A stretch of DNA of 64,000 bases from Elephas maximus indicus. Taxonomy: Eukaryota; Chordata; Mammalia; Proboscidea; Elephantidae. The notes beneath the pieces are model-generated. The model had not been told where the DNA came from. It saw only the letters and a list, made by a program, of their open reading frames with translations, and ran no database searches. This document shows, in pieces, positions 25,175-37,127 of this stretch; the stretch's first letter is position 1; every line of letters begins with the position of its first letter. The DNA lies in NCBI RefSeq assembly GCF_024166365.1, contig NC_064831.1, positions 46,315,768-46,379,767 on the forward strand. The letters run 5' to 3'. The position numbers were made by a program, and so were the translations under genes.

Positions 25175-25472
25175 CAATCTGTTTTTCCAGAACACTGCCC
25201 CCCAAGCCCTCTAGGTTTACCGAGGTAGCCTTGGTCCCAAGTAAAACTCTCACCTCCCCTCACTGCACTGACCCCACCTGTTATGGATTGAATTGCGTCC
25301 CTCCGAAAATATGCATTGTAATTCCTAACCTCTGGTTATTTTGGGGGGACACAATTCAATCCATAACAGGTGGCGTCAGTGCAGTGAAAGAAGGTGAGAG
25401 TTTTACTTGGGACCAAGGCTACCTAGGTAAACCTAGAGGGCCTGCAGGGTAGTGTTCTGGAAACACAGATTG
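25175..25472. repeat. Inverted repeat, 130-bp arms, 38-bp spacer
   Basis: Left arm 25175-25304 and right arm 25343-25472 are reverse complements at 118 of 130 positions by my alignment, with no indels (paired positions always sum to 50647). Each arm holds the LTR terminus TGTTATGGATTGAATTG plus about 105 bp of flank. Confidence 0.95.
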
Positions 25473-25700
25473 GAAGGGAGATCCAGGTCAGAGCAAATAT
25501 CTTTTGTGGGATCACAGGGATTTTCCTGGAGAAGAAATGTCACAAGGTGATACTCAGAGATTTTAAACCAAGATTTGTTTTCTTTCCAAAAATGACACTT
25601 GTTGCCTTGTGATTAGTCAGCCACTGGATGGCATTCATTGCTTCAGGGAAAGGCCAACTGAACCATGAAGAAAGAAGGCAAACAAAGGAATGAAAAGTGG

Positions 25701-26335
25701 TGTGTGTATGTGTGTGTGCTTGTGATTTGTGTGTGCGTGTTGTAAAATCTGTGTGTGTATGATCTCTGTGTGTGTGTACGGTCTGTGTGTGTGTACAGTC
25801 TGTGTGTGTGTGTACGCATGATATCTGTGTGTGTGTGTGATTTGTGTGTGCATGTTGTATAACCTGTGTGTGTACGATCTCCGTGTTGGATATGGTCTGT
25901 GTGTGTGTACAGTCTATGTGTGAATGTGTGTGTGTTTGTGATTTGTGCGCGCATGTTGTATAATCTGTGTGTATTATCCTTGTGTGTGTGTATGGTCTGT
26001 GTGCGTGTACAGTCTGTGTGTGAATGTGTGTGTGTGTTTGTGATTTGTGTGCGCATGTTGTATAATCTGTGTGTATTATCTGTGTGTGTGTACAGTCTAT
26101 GTGTGAATATGTGTGTGTGTTTGTGATTTGTGTGAGCACGTTGTATAATCTGTGTGTATTATCTCTGTGTGTGTACGGTCTGTGTGTGTGTACAGTCTAT
26201 GTGTGAATGTGTGTGTGTGTGTGTGTTTGTGATTTGTGTGCGCATGTTGTATAATCTGTGTGTATTATCTCTGCGTGTGTGTATGGTCTGTGCGCGTGCA
26301 CGGTCTGTGTGTGGGGGGGTCTGGGTGGAATGTGC
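25701..26335. repeat. TG-rich higher-order tandem repeat
   Basis: Compound (TG)n array with a repeated landmark 'ttgtataatctgtgtgtattatc' or close variants near 25740, 25855, 25955, 26058, 26140 and 26248, so a unit of roughly 80-115 bp built on a microsatellite. Long open frames on both strands here are artefacts of the repeat. Confidence 0.9.
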
Positions 26336-26345
26336 TTGCGTGTGC

Positions 26346-28097
26346 ATGTCCACTCAAAGTATTTAAATTCAGAGCAGCACAGTTGCCTGAAACCCTGCAT
26401 GTGGAGACGTTTCAAGTTTATAGTTAGAAAGACTCAGATGCAAATCCCTTTCTTTATTTGTCTAAAAAAATAGAAAGAAACTTTCCTTTCTACAAATCGT
26501 ATGGAAACCTTTCATCTTGCCCCTTTAAAGCAGCTCAGACACCTCCAGTTAAAACTTCATGTGTTTGGAAAAACAACCAATTCAGAATTCAAATCTCGGT
26601 AACTGAATGTTCGAACTCCATATTTAGGCTTTTCTCAGTCTTCTTTGCCAATCCCGTCTCCTGGGTACACAACACCAGCTGTGGAGAGGAGGATATGTTG
26701 GCCTGCCTGCCCACCTGTGCACCTCAGCTGAGGTGTTGTACTGTCCGTGTGTCCTCCACTGGCTGTTTGTCTGGCTGTTGTCTGCTGAGGATGCCTATGG
26801 GTCTTGCCTTGGCCTCCCGCTCAAGGTGCATGCCCTCCTCACCTGGAACTGAGTGCTTCTGGGGTCCGTGGACACTCTCAGCAGGTGTGCTTCCCACATG
26901 GAGACACCAGGCCTTCTGGGTCTCGTCCAGGACACAAAAACGCATGGGAAACCACAGACTGTCTGCCCAAATACTCCATCCCACCAGCTCTACTGTCCTG
27001 TGACTCCCATTTTTATAAGGTGGCATCCTTACCCATTTCCAGACAGAAAATCATACGTAACTGCTGCTCACCATCCTGCTGCAGGAGTCTTTTCCCCCAC
27101 CCACCCTGTTCATGGAGCTTGACAGTCCTGCTCCCCTCGGCCTTCTCTCCAAGCTCCTCCTCCCAAGGCAGGAAAGGTTTTACTGCCTTTCTGTATGACA
27201 GGAAATTGCCCTTACCTCATATCCTATGCCCTGTGGTTTATACGAACAGCTCTAAATTCAGCCCTCCAAGTGTTGCATCTAGATATTTAGAGAATGGTTA
27301 GGAAGTTCAAAACAAAACAAAACCCTCGTCTATTTCAAAGGACAAAACCCTTGTCTATCTCAGATGACGAGCCTTAGTAATTGATGAGCAGGTCCTCGTG
27401 CCCATAGCTGTCCTACACCCGCCCAGCTTTGTGGTGTGGGACCCCATGCCTGCAGGCCCCCATGGCAGCTGACCCTGGCTGGGTTCTGCCAATGGGAGAC
27501 ACTAGGAGGAGATGGGGATGGGGTGGGAGAAGTCTGCGTATTTTCCTCTACCTCTTTGCCCCACTGTGGGTCCAGTCTTGCTGATGTTGGAAATCTCTGG
27601 GTGACTTCGCTGTCCACTGATTGGTTTTTCAGCTCCTCTATTTCCTATGCACCCAGTCACCTACATTACTTTCCTCTGTTGTGACCTTACTGACATACCT
27701 GGCTTCTAAGACTCTTGCCTCTGAAATGGGCTTTAAGAGTTAAACAAAGACTCTTTGTCTTTGCATTCCTGCTATAAAAGTCTTAACCCTTCTTAAGGCA
27801 GTGGATGCTAAATTAGGGGGAAAGTCGTGATCAAAGAAGCACAAAAATAAAGAGTACATTGATACACGTCAGGGTGGCTCACTGCCACAGTATCACAGGT
27901 CCTGCCTTCACTGTGCTGCCTGTGAGCATACGCTTCTGCTGCTCTGACAAGGCTGCCTCACGTGCTCTGGGGACAAAGTTCTCAGATGACCCAATGAGCA
28001 TGGGATCTTTCTTTGCTCCTAAACTGTGTCTCTAACCTCTTACTTGTGGCAGATTTTGCCTCATTCCATGGCATGTCACACAGTCTACTCAGCTCGT
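26346..28097. other. No gene or young repeat recognised
   Basis: 1.75 kb, relatively GC-rich around 26690-27600. A 181-codon open frame at 26458-27003 shows no family resemblance and no splice logic. Confidence 0.45.
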
Positions 28098-28302
28098 TGA
28101 AAAAACAGTTGCTGCTGAGTCCACTCCAAGTCATGGTGACCCCACATGTGCCAGAGTAGAATTGTGCTCCATAAGGTTTCAATGGGTGATTTTCCAGAAG
28201 TGGGTTGCCAGGCCTTTCTTCCATGGCCACATCAGAATGGACTCAAACCTCTAAACTTTTGGCTAACAGCTGGCTGTGTTAACCATTTGCACTACCCAGG
28301 GG
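28098..28302 (-). mobile_element. AfroSINE (long type)
   Basis: From 'aacagttgctgctgagtcca' through 'ggttgccaggcctttcttcc' to 'cactacccaggggcctta'. Confidence 0.88.
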
Positions 28303-28305
28303 CCT

Positions 28306-28509
28306 TAAAAACTAGTTGCTGTTGAGTTGATTCCAACTCATGGCAACCCCAGGTGTCAGAATAGAACTGTGCTCCACAGAGCTTTCAACAGCTGATTTTG
28401 GGGAAGCAGATCACCAGGCCTTTCTTCCAGGACAGCTCTGGGTGAACTGAACTGCCAGCCTTTTGGTTAGCAGCAGAGTGTGTTAATATTTTCACAGCCC
28501 AGGGACTCC
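28306..28509 (-). mobile_element. AfroSINE (long type)
   Basis: 'aaactagttgctgttgagttg' to 'acagcccagggactcct'. Directly abuts the previous copy in the same orientation. Confidence 0.88.
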
Positions 28510-28538
28510 TAGCTCATTGAATAGTGGTATATATACTT

Positions 28539-28708
28539 GGGGAAACCCTGGTGGCGTAGTGGGTAAGTGCTACAGCTGCTAACCAAAGGGTTGGCAGTTT
28601 GAATTCGCCAGGCACTCCTTGGAAACTCTATGGGGCAGTTCTATTCTGTCCTATAGGGTTGCTATGAATCGGAATCGACTCGACGGCACTGGTTTTAGTT
28701 TGGTTTTA
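28539..28708 (+). mobile_element. AfroSINE (GGTTT-tail type)
   Basis: 'ggggaaaccctggtggcgtag' to 'cgactcgacggcactggttt'. Low divergence. Confidence 0.93.
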
Positions 28709-29639
28709 TATATACTCGGTTGTAACAAAATAAATTTTACACGTTGACGAAAATGTGGTTGCCTGTAAAGACTTTTAGAACAGCAGTGTGTAATGACAGG
28801 TAATAACCAGCTTAACAGAGATACTAAAATTCACAGCTCTGAATGAGTGGACTCAGGGGTCACACAATCAAATGTCTGTGGGTCAGCCTGCTGGCTGACA
28901 TGAGGAGACCAGCTGATGTGTGTTACAGAGGTGAGCAGTAGGCCTGTAGGAAGCTACAGATACACACATGACCTGAAGAGCGTGGTCTGTGCTCCCTCTA
29001 GCTGTTTATGCTGTGAGGCCAGGCATAATCCTTGTCACCCGATTTTCTAATTGTTGAAGAAAAGCCAGAAATCTAGATTGCATGCGAAAAATCTCATGAT
29101 TTGTAAAGTCATATCTATTAACTAAAACAGATTAAAAATATTGTGTACATTTAACAAAATATGTCTGGAGCTGGAGGGGGCCCTAAGTCACCAGTTTTCA
29201 GTGTCTGTCCTATTGGACGTAACACACAGAAGCAATATACGCTATGTGTTCAAATGATGCTGCCTTGATAAAATTTGGGGACTGATGCTTCAGAGCTACC
29301 TTCATTACGTGGTAGTCTTGAATATCCTCATTTTGTAGGCCTAATTTTTTTTTTTTAATTTAATGGTGGCCAGATTGCTTTAAATAGCTGAAATAACAAT
29401 GAGCATGGTTATATTTTGTAATCAGAGAAAAAATGGGGAAATTGTTATTTTTTTTATTCTCTGACTGCTTTTACCACTGTCGTGCATTTATTTGACAAAC
29501 TTTTGAATCTACCTTAAAAGCCGTCCTGGCATTCTCACTGCATCACTCCAGTGATTGCTGCCACCCACGCAGTCGTTACTCTGCACTGTAAACCACTCTG
29601 CTGCGCTGGGCCCCCCAGCAGTTCTATATACATCTGATT
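28709..29639. other. No gene or clear repeat recognised
   Basis: Ordinary AT-rich sequence. Confidence 0.5.
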
Positions 29640-29960
29640 TTGGAAAGCTAACATGTACCCAGCACTATGCTAGGGACTCACAGATGAACTGAAAAAATCC
29701 GTCTCTCAAGAAGTTCACATTTTAGTCAGAGAAAAACCCAAAACCAAACCTGTTGCCATCAAGTCGATTTTGACTCATAGTGACCCAGTAGGGCAGAGTG
29801 CTACTTCCAAGAAGCACCTGGTGGATTTGAACTGCTGACCTTTTGGTTAGCAGCTGTAGCACTTAACCACTATGCCACCAGGGTTTCCTTAGTCAAAAGA
29901 TAGTCAAGTAAACAACCAGTGATAAAGCACGTGGCCAGTGAAGAATCAGAAAGCTGTGTC
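29640..29960. mobile_element. Old L2-type fragment carrying an AfroSINE
   Basis: 'taacatgtacccagcactatgctaggga...aagaagttcacattttagtcag', then after the SINE 'gtcaagtaaacaaccagtgataaag', resembles an old mammalian LINE/SINE repeat ('cagcactgtgctagg'). Confidence 0.4.
29733..29890 (-). mobile_element. AfroSINE
   Basis: 'aaacccaaaaccaaacctgtt' to 'tatgccaccagggtttcc'. Confidence 0.92.
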
Positions 29961-30079
29961 CCTGGGAGGAGGGAGCCCCTACTCTACCTGAAGCGGGGAC
30001 TGTGGATGGGCAGGGCCTGTGCCTCTAGGTAACCTCCAGACTCACCCCCACCACAGATTATATTAATTATAATCTCTCT

Positions 30080-30490
30080 TCATCTCCACATTTAAAGCAA
30101 TATAGCCTGACCCGGCATCATAAGCCTTATTCCTGACAAGAAAGCTACTATTGGCTGTTCCATGAACTTCTTGCTACGCTTTTCTGTCTCTCTGCTTATG
30201 CAGCATCTTCCACCTCAGCCAGGTGAAATACTACTTGAACTTCCGAACTGACATGCCACCTCATCCAAAAATCTTCTAACTTTTTGGAGTTACCCTTTCT
30301 TTTGAGTTTCCTCAGAACTTCTTGTCTATCTTTTGATTTATATTCTGCTTTGAAAGTCAGATTCTTGAGTTCTCTTCTTATCCCCACTAGACAATAAGGA
30401 CACTAAGGGCACCGTCTGCTTCTTAGTTTTGATCACCTAACTGCAGGGCCTACTGCTGTGCTTTGCACAAAATGGGCGCTCTTGAGATTT
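30080..30490 (+). mobile_element. L2 LINE 3' fragment
   Basis: 'ctagacaataaggacactaagggcac', 'cctactgctgtgctttgcaca' match the L2 3' terminal region in order. Confidence 0.55.
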
Positions 30491-30807
30491 GTCTTGAGTT
30501 GGCAAGCAGATGTATCCTCCATCTAGTGGTAAAATTGGAAAACTGCATGCATCTTTTGCCTTCCCTAACTCAATTATAATGTAAAAATGGAAAAGATACT
30601 CTCTAATCCTTCCCCCAAGCGCCCCACTGATATTCCAGATTTATCGATTTTGAGAAATGCACTGTCTTTCTTCTCAAGCAGACATAAATATCTTTTATAG
30701 CATTTTTATCAAAACACTTTAAGAAATGCGTTGATGATAAAGGATGATACAGTCACGTAGGCTCCTTTGACTGGGTAAGCTTACCTACGTCGAGCTTAAA
30801 AAAAAAA

Positions 30808-30952
30808 AAATTTGCAATCAAGCTGAGCTGATTCCGACTCACAGCAACCCTGTAGGACAGGGCAGATCTGCTCCATAGGGTTTCCAATGAGTGTCTGGTA
30901 GATTTGAACTGCTGACGTTTTGGTTAGCAGCCGAGCTCTTAACCACTGTGCT
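30808..30952 (-). mobile_element. AfroSINE
   Basis: 'tgcaatcaagctgagctgattc' to 'gctcttaaccactgtgc'; preceded by a 13-A run. Confidence 0.9.
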
Positions 30953-31639
30953 TAGACAAGTGTTTGTGGCAATCGGTTTTTGATCCATGAAAAGGCAGAT
31001 ATTCTCAGGCTCTTCCAGTTCAGCAAACGTGTATTTGGGGGATTTGTGAACAGAAGGATTTTCTATGAGATCTGGTTCTCAGTGTAATTCTAACTATTAA
31101 TCACTCAAGAACAATTCCAGAAGACTTAAGGTTGCCACTACGCAGTGTAGGTTTTTACAGAAGTTTTCAGTAGATCAGGACCTACCCAGGGATCTGGGGG
31201 ACTTCTCTGACAGGGCTTCAAGCTGCCCATTGCTTCCGTGTCTACTCTCTGCTTACTCTCTACCCACCATGCTTAACAGGATGTCAGGGAACAGTAGCTC
31301 TTACACCTGTGGTGTCAACTCTGGTCATAGAAAGATGCAGTCCTGAGGGACGACCTTAAGGCCTGAGGAAACGTTTGGTAGTGCTGGCTCACAAACAGCT
31401 CAAGACCCTGCTTTAACATTTAGTATTTTTCTGTTAGAATTGGATTCCTAAAAAAGAAGTATCCAAGCTTAGCGTAGTTTTGACATTAGAGTTACCAAAA
31501 AAATGATGATACAGTGTTCCCATGAGATCAGTTTTAAATGCCATATGTTTTATTACACAGACAATCATTCTAATTCTGCTTTACTTAGCACTTATATTCC
31601 TTGGTTAGAAATTTCTGGCATTCATCTACAATTCTTGTG

Positions 31640-32050
31640 GTACGGTATGTCCACTGGTGATGGATTGAAAAACACGGCCACGGTATTTCGCAGCTCTTCC
31701 CACCAGGAAGTGGAGCCTAGTTCCCCAGGTCTTGAATCTGGCCTGTTGACTTGCTTGGACCAGTGGAATATGGTGGAGGTGATATTGTATAAGTTCTAGT
31801 GGCCCAGCTCCAAGGAGCCTTGCAGCTCCCTCCTTTTCCTCCTGGGAACACTGCCCTCAGACTGCCACGTAAGGACTCCAATCTAGCATGCTGGCGATGA
31901 AAGGACTCGTGGAGGAGAACCGAGATGCTCCAGTCAAGAGCCAGTACCAACTGCAGAAGTGTGAGCAAGGCCATCTTTCAACCTTCCAGCCCAGCTAACC
32001 CTCAAGCTGAGTGAAACCACGTGGATCAGCCCAGGCTAAACCAGGAGAAC
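31640..32050. mobile_element. Probable old LTR-type repeat
   Basis: Phrases such as 'agctccaaggagccttgcagctccc', 'ctccagtcaagagcc', 'gtgagcaaggccatctttcaaccttccagcccagc' recall a common mammalian LTR-type repeat; family uncertain. Confidence 0.4.
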
Positions 32051-32150
32051 TTCCCAGCTAATCCAAAGAGTATGAGAAGTCAAAGCAAGTCCAAGGCCAG
32101 CACAGATTCAAGGGAAGGAAAAATGGCCTTTGCCTCTTGATTGGAGAAAC

Positions 32151-32351
32151 CCCAGGAACCCTGGTGGTACGACAGCTCAGCTACTAAACAAAAGGTGAGT
32201 ACTTTGAATCTACCCAGTGGCTCCGTGGGAGAAAGACCTGGAGGTCTGCTCCTGTGAAGGTCACAGCCTAGAAAACCATATGGGAATGTTCTACTCTGTC
32301 ACATGGGATCACTATGAGTGAAAAATTAACTCGATGGCACCTAACAACAAT
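32151..32351 (+). mobile_element. AfroSINE (long, ACAACA-tail type)
   Basis: 'caggaaccctggtggtacga' with 'ggaggtctgctcctgtgaag' and the tail 'cgatggcacctaacaacaat', the same tail as the RTE elements. Confidence 0.9.
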
Positions 32352-32404
32352 AGGAGAAACTTCAAAGAATTTGTAGAATCTGTCATCCATTACGGTATTT
32401 CTGT

Positions 32405-33048
32405 TTAGTTTGCCTATTGCTTTGTAACAAGGAGCCCTGGGGGCACAAAAGGTAAAGCACTCAGCTGCTAACTGAAGGTTTGAACCCACTCAGTGGCTCC
32501 TCGGGAGAAAGACCTGGCAATCTGTTTCCAAAAAGATTATAGCTGAGAAAATCCTGGGGGGCAGTTATGCTCTGTCACATGGAATGGGGTTTCTATGAGT
32601 TGAAACGGTCTCAACAGGACCTAACTACAACAATATCCCAAAACAGTTGTTTAAAACAACAACCGTGCGTTTATTAACAATTCCGCAGTTTTGACTTTCA
32701 GGACTCAACCGGCCAGTTCTTTGCCTGGGGAACTCAAGAAAGGCTTGTTCACATGTCTGGTGTCTCCGCTGTGGTCTTCCTCTCCCCATGTGGTATCTCC
32801 AGCAGGCAGGGTTCTTGAACAGCTTTACTTGATGGCTCAGGACTCCAAGAGGGCAAAAGTAGAAGCTGCCAGGCCTCTTAAGGCCTAGACCCAGAACTGG
32901 CACAGCGTTACTTCTGCTGCCTGTTATTTATCAAAACAAGCCACAAACCCAGCCCAGATTCAAGGTGAAGGGAAACAGATTTTGTGTTTTGATCAAAAGA
33001 GCAGAAAACATTTTGTGACCATCTTTAATCTACCACAGTCCACCCTCT
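32405..33048 (+). mobile_element. Old LTR-type repeat, split by an AfroSINE
   Basis: 'tttgcctattgctttgtaac', then after the SINE 'caaaacagttgtttaaaacaacaacc', 'ccagcccagattcaaggtgaaggg', 'gaccatctttaatctaccaca'. Same family as 34660-35050 by eye. Confidence 0.45.
32430..32632 (+). mobile_element. AfroSINE (long, ACAACA-tail type)
   Basis: 'aaggagccctgggggcacaa' to 'acctaactacaacaatat'. Confidence 0.9.
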
Positions 33049-33139
33049 GGCCACATTATTTGCATTTCTCCCACGTGCAAAATATACTCCTAAGAGCTGG
33101 AGAAAAATGTAGAACAAAATTCTAACTCAAAAGAAAAAG

Positions 33140-33470
33140 ATCAGACTTACTGGTCTGACAGAGACTGGAGAAACTCTAAGAGTATGGCCCCCAGATATTC
33201 TTTTAGCTCAGTAATGAAGTCAATCAATCCTGAGGTTCACCCTTCAGCCAAAGACCAGACAGGCCCATAAAGCAAAATGAGACTAAAGCGGCACACCAGC
33301 CCAGAGGCAAGGACTAGAAGGCAGGAAAGCCGGTAATAGGGAACCCAAGGTTGAGAAAGGAGAGTGTTGACATGTTGTGGGATTGGCAACCAATGTCACA
33401 AAACAATGTTTAAGGAGAAGCTAGTTTGCTCTGTAAACCTTTGTCTAAAGTACAATAAAAAAAAAAAACA
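33140..33470 (+). mobile_element. L1 3' end (L1MA-like) with poly(A)
   Basis: 'gatcagacttactggtctgac', 'tatggcccccagat', 'gcaaccaatgtcacaaaaca', 'gctctgtaaacctttg', 'tacaataaaaaaa' follow the L1MA 3' UTR order. Confidence 0.8.
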
Positions 33471-33479
33471 ACAACACCC

Positions 33480-34659
33480 CAGAGTCTCTTCATATTACAG
33501 CAGCAGTGTGCATTCCGTGTTCAGAATTTCATGATCTGCATCAGGCCTGGGTGTGGATGAGTTTGCTTGGCTGCAGCTTTTCTCAATCCGGAAACCTATA
33601 TTCAAGTTATCTGCTCCCCAAAAGCCCTGCACAAAATGGTTAAAGAGGGAGGCAGTGGCTGCAATAGACACCCCTACTCTGACGGGGAAGACACAGAGGG
33701 CATGTAGCAAGCACGTGTCCTTAGCAATCCTGAAATCCAGCCGGCACATACTGCTGGCTCCAGAGGCAGAGACTTACTTGATTAGGGTCTGTTTTTGCTT
33801 CCTGGACGTGTTTCCTTAATCCACTGTTCTTGGCTGCTGGCTCCGTCCGTGAGACTTCTCCTTTTCTATGAAAAAATGGTTCATATTTGCAACTGAGTAA
33901 TTGTCTGGGTCTGCTGTTGGCTCATGGAAGGTTGAGGACCTAGAGGTCTCTTTTTGTTTTAATTGTCTTTGTCCCTTTAATCTAAGATTGTACGTAGTTT
34001 TCTGCGCATTACGTCATAATCTGCTCCATCAGACAAAAGTCACATCCACACTCACGCATCTCTTGAATACAGGCCCCCTCTGCTTTGGGATGTGAGGCAG
34101 GGCACTGTGTGGAAATGTGCCTAAGATTTTAGAAGCACTTCTGCCTTGCTGGAAAGGTTGCCGAATACGCACCAAGAGATTTCTGAGGTCTTCAGCAGGT
34201 TTGACAACTGCACCCTTAATTTGATCTCGACTATGGTCACATTTCCTGGCCGCATCCTGAGGCCATCACTTAGTTTGAGACCCCTTTTAGGGGCTGGAGA
34301 GTCTGGGAAGCCCTATGTTGGAAATATTTCCTCTAAATTCTGCTTGAAAACTGAACCATTCCTTCTTTGATTTGTCTTTCCTTCCCACATTTTATCATAG
34401 CTAAAAGCAGCAAATTAGCCCCTTGGGCATCTACCTGGACACCTCCATTGGCCAGATCCACAGGTTCATTAGTACATTTTCTATCATCCATGTTACAGTG
34501 GTCATCAGCTTCATCAGTGGCCCACGATTTTAAAACCTTGACGACCATCGTTCCAGCCTCCAATTACACTTTCCTCACTGTCTTTGCCTCCCTCTAGCCT
34601 CTCCCATGGCTTAGTCTCAAAATCATATTTCAGGTTTCTGTATGGCAGCACCTCACTTT
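33480..34659. other. No gene recognised
   Basis: Ordinary intergenic sequence without young repeats. Confidence 0.5.
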
Positions 34660-35050
34660 CAGGTATCAATGTATCGGTATTACTATATAACCACCCACCC
34701 CAAAATGTAATGGCTTAAGACAAAAAAACAACTTGTTAATCTTTCACAATTTTGTGGGTTGACTGCAGTCACGTGGTTGTATTCATCTGGAAACTTGGCT
34801 GGGCCTGGACTGTCCAAGATGGACTCTCCTCCTCCAGCGTGTCTCTCCCTGTGGTTCTCTTACCATCCAATAGTCTAGCCTAAGCCAGTTTTCAGCATGG
34901 TGCCTAGCTTCCGAGAGAGCATTCCAAGAGGACAAACCAATGTGCAAGTGTTACTAAGCCTCTCCATCATGCTTGCTAATGTCCCATTGGCCAAAGAAGT
35001 CACACAAAAGTCCAGAGTCAAAATGGGAGCAGACTGCCAAGTCATGAATA
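34660..35050 (+). mobile_element. Old LTR-type repeat
   Basis: 'taatggcttaagacaaaaaaacaac', 'cacaattttgtgggttgactg', 'gctgggcctggactgtccaagatgg', 'ccattggccaaagaagtcacac' resemble the family at 32405. Confidence 0.45.
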
Positions 35051-35279
35051 CTGACAGGCATGGGTTATTGGGGGCCATTGTCTACCTCACTCTCCAAGAT
35101 CGTATGTTTTATCAATACCCCCTTGTTCACTACGCTGGACTTGACACTGGTTCTCGGTGCTCCTGGGCACAGAAAGTTCTTCCTTGTCTGCGTCTCTTCT
35201 TGATTTGGTCTACTGGGATCACTCCATCTCCGGCCTTTGAATTGCTGTTTCTTTATAATATTCAGGTATCTACTAAAAC

Positions 35280-35530
35280 ATTACTCTCCTCTCAACCTAG
35301 CTACTATTTCTTTCTTTCTTGCCATCTGAAATTATCTTGTTTATGAATTTTCTACATTGCTTATTGTTTTCCTTCCCGTGCAGAATATAAGCTTAGGGTG
35401 TGGCCTTGTCTACTTTGTTCAAATCTTATTTCCAGCCCCTCAATAGGTCCAGCACTTAGTAAGTACTTCATCAGCATTTTAGAATGTATCATGAATGAAC
35501 TAATGGATAAATGAATGAAGTAACCCAATC
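35280..35530 (+). mobile_element. L2 LINE 3' end
   Basis: 'cagaatataagcttagggtg', 'cttgtctactttgttcaa', 'gtccagcacttagtaagtactt', ending in 'gaatgaactaatggataaatg' as L2 3' ends do. Confidence 0.75.
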
Positions 35531-37127
35531 TTAAAGGAATTTACAAGTAAATGTGTTTATTTTTACAAAAACTTTATCAAAGTTTTATACAACCATTGAC
35601 TACTAAAAAGCAGGAGTGATCCATTTTTTTTTCTTCTTTCGAGAATTGGGCTTATCATTGAATATAGCCTACTGAAATATTTAAAAGAAATGATACATTT
35701 GAGAATTGCTTCAAAATAATTTGAAGGACTGGGGAATTGGGTTAGGGAACAGATAAAACGAGATTGACTGTGAGGTGATAAACATTTGAGTTAAGCGTAC
35801 ATGAACATTTTTTATACTTTTTTTTTCCCATTTCATATTCATTTGAAATTTCCAGAGCAAAATGTTTAAAAATTACATGTAAGTTACTAAGGAACTGAAG
35901 AGCATTGGAAAGATTGTGGAAAAATTTCCACAACTATGAACGAACTGATTAATGTTCCCAATTTTCCTACTTCTTCTAGAAAGAGGTTTCTATCTTTATG
36001 TGGTGGAAGGGGAGCATTTTTAAAAACCATCCAGAAGCTTCTTTTGTATTATCTTCATTGGCTAGATGAGCAAAGGCTTGTTTACTTGCTGCACTTGAAC
36101 TGTAACAGGCCTCATTCTGAGACATTGCTGTAACTTCGCATGCAGAACAAATTTCTGTAAAGCAAATCATTTCCCCGTTGGTTTTCATTCCTGTTGGTTT
36201 CCCTGTCTGCTCATTACAGCTCAAGGCAGGAGATGGGAAGTGCAGAAGCCCATATAAGTGCTGGCATCCTGCCTTGATTTGGGGCTCAAGACAGGCATCT
36301 AATGGAATGAATTTTTATGTTCTCTGCCTGGATCAAGAAGAAGCCAGGGAGAGCAGGCGTTTGCTCCAACAGATGCCATCTCAAGCTGATGGCCGCTCCG
36401 CCTGGCTCTGATAATCAGCCTGGGAGTTGCTCATCTGCTGGCAGAATTCAATTAATGAGGGATTTTGGATTATTGTCTTAATCTGAAGAAATATAAAAGA
36501 AATATGGTTTGGTCCCTGGTATCAAGGAGCTTGAAGACTCAAAAGGCTCAGGAACAAGCCCGGTCTTGAAGTGCAATCTGCTATTTTCTGCCCAAGGCGG
36601 CACTAGAAGATGAATATTTTGTTAAGGGTGAGTGACATCACATCCTGGACATTGGTTTAAGGAATCCGGACCACAGGGCCAGAATCATCCAGTGACAAAG
36701 CCCTTCTCCTGAGCTCACAATGCAATAGATGATGGGGTGGTTTGGGCAGACGGTCAGGTAGGGTTTAGGCAGAGCAGGGTGCTGCTCTTATACTCTCGAA
36801 GGTCTCTGGGAAACCCATTCAGGAAAACCTATTCTGCTGGACATTTCTGTCTCTGGGACAGAGATAAGGAAACAAATGTGAATTTGTCTTAATAGAGCTG
36901 TCTTTTCTGGGAGATTTGTACTCACCTCCCCTCCCCCCGCCCACACACAATTCATAGAATGCTGTCTGATTACAAAGGTGGTTGGAGAAAGGCCCAGAAG
37001 TTGAGGTATGTGAAGATACCTGGGGTAAGTGAGGTATATTTGGTTTAGGATGTTTTCAGTTGCAAGGAACAGTAAAGTACAAGTGTGAGTTGCTTCGTCT
37101 AGTCTAAGTGCATGTTCTCAGGAAGAC
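35531..37127. other. Repeat-poor intergenic stretch
   Basis: 1.6 kb with no recognisable mobile element. It contains a homeodomain-like 'aattcaattaatgag' at 36446. No coding support; candidate for conserved non-coding sequence. Confidence 0.4.

Noticed and set aside
25540-26366. Long open frames (up to 199 codons) rich in His-Thr or Cys-Val on both strands
   Set aside because: They are translations of the TG/CA repeat array with no start context or family similarity.
26458-27003. 181-codon open frame on the plus strand
   Set aside because: No recognisable domain, skewed toward Ser/Cys/Pro as expected of random GC-richer DNA, and overlapped by equally long frames in other phases.
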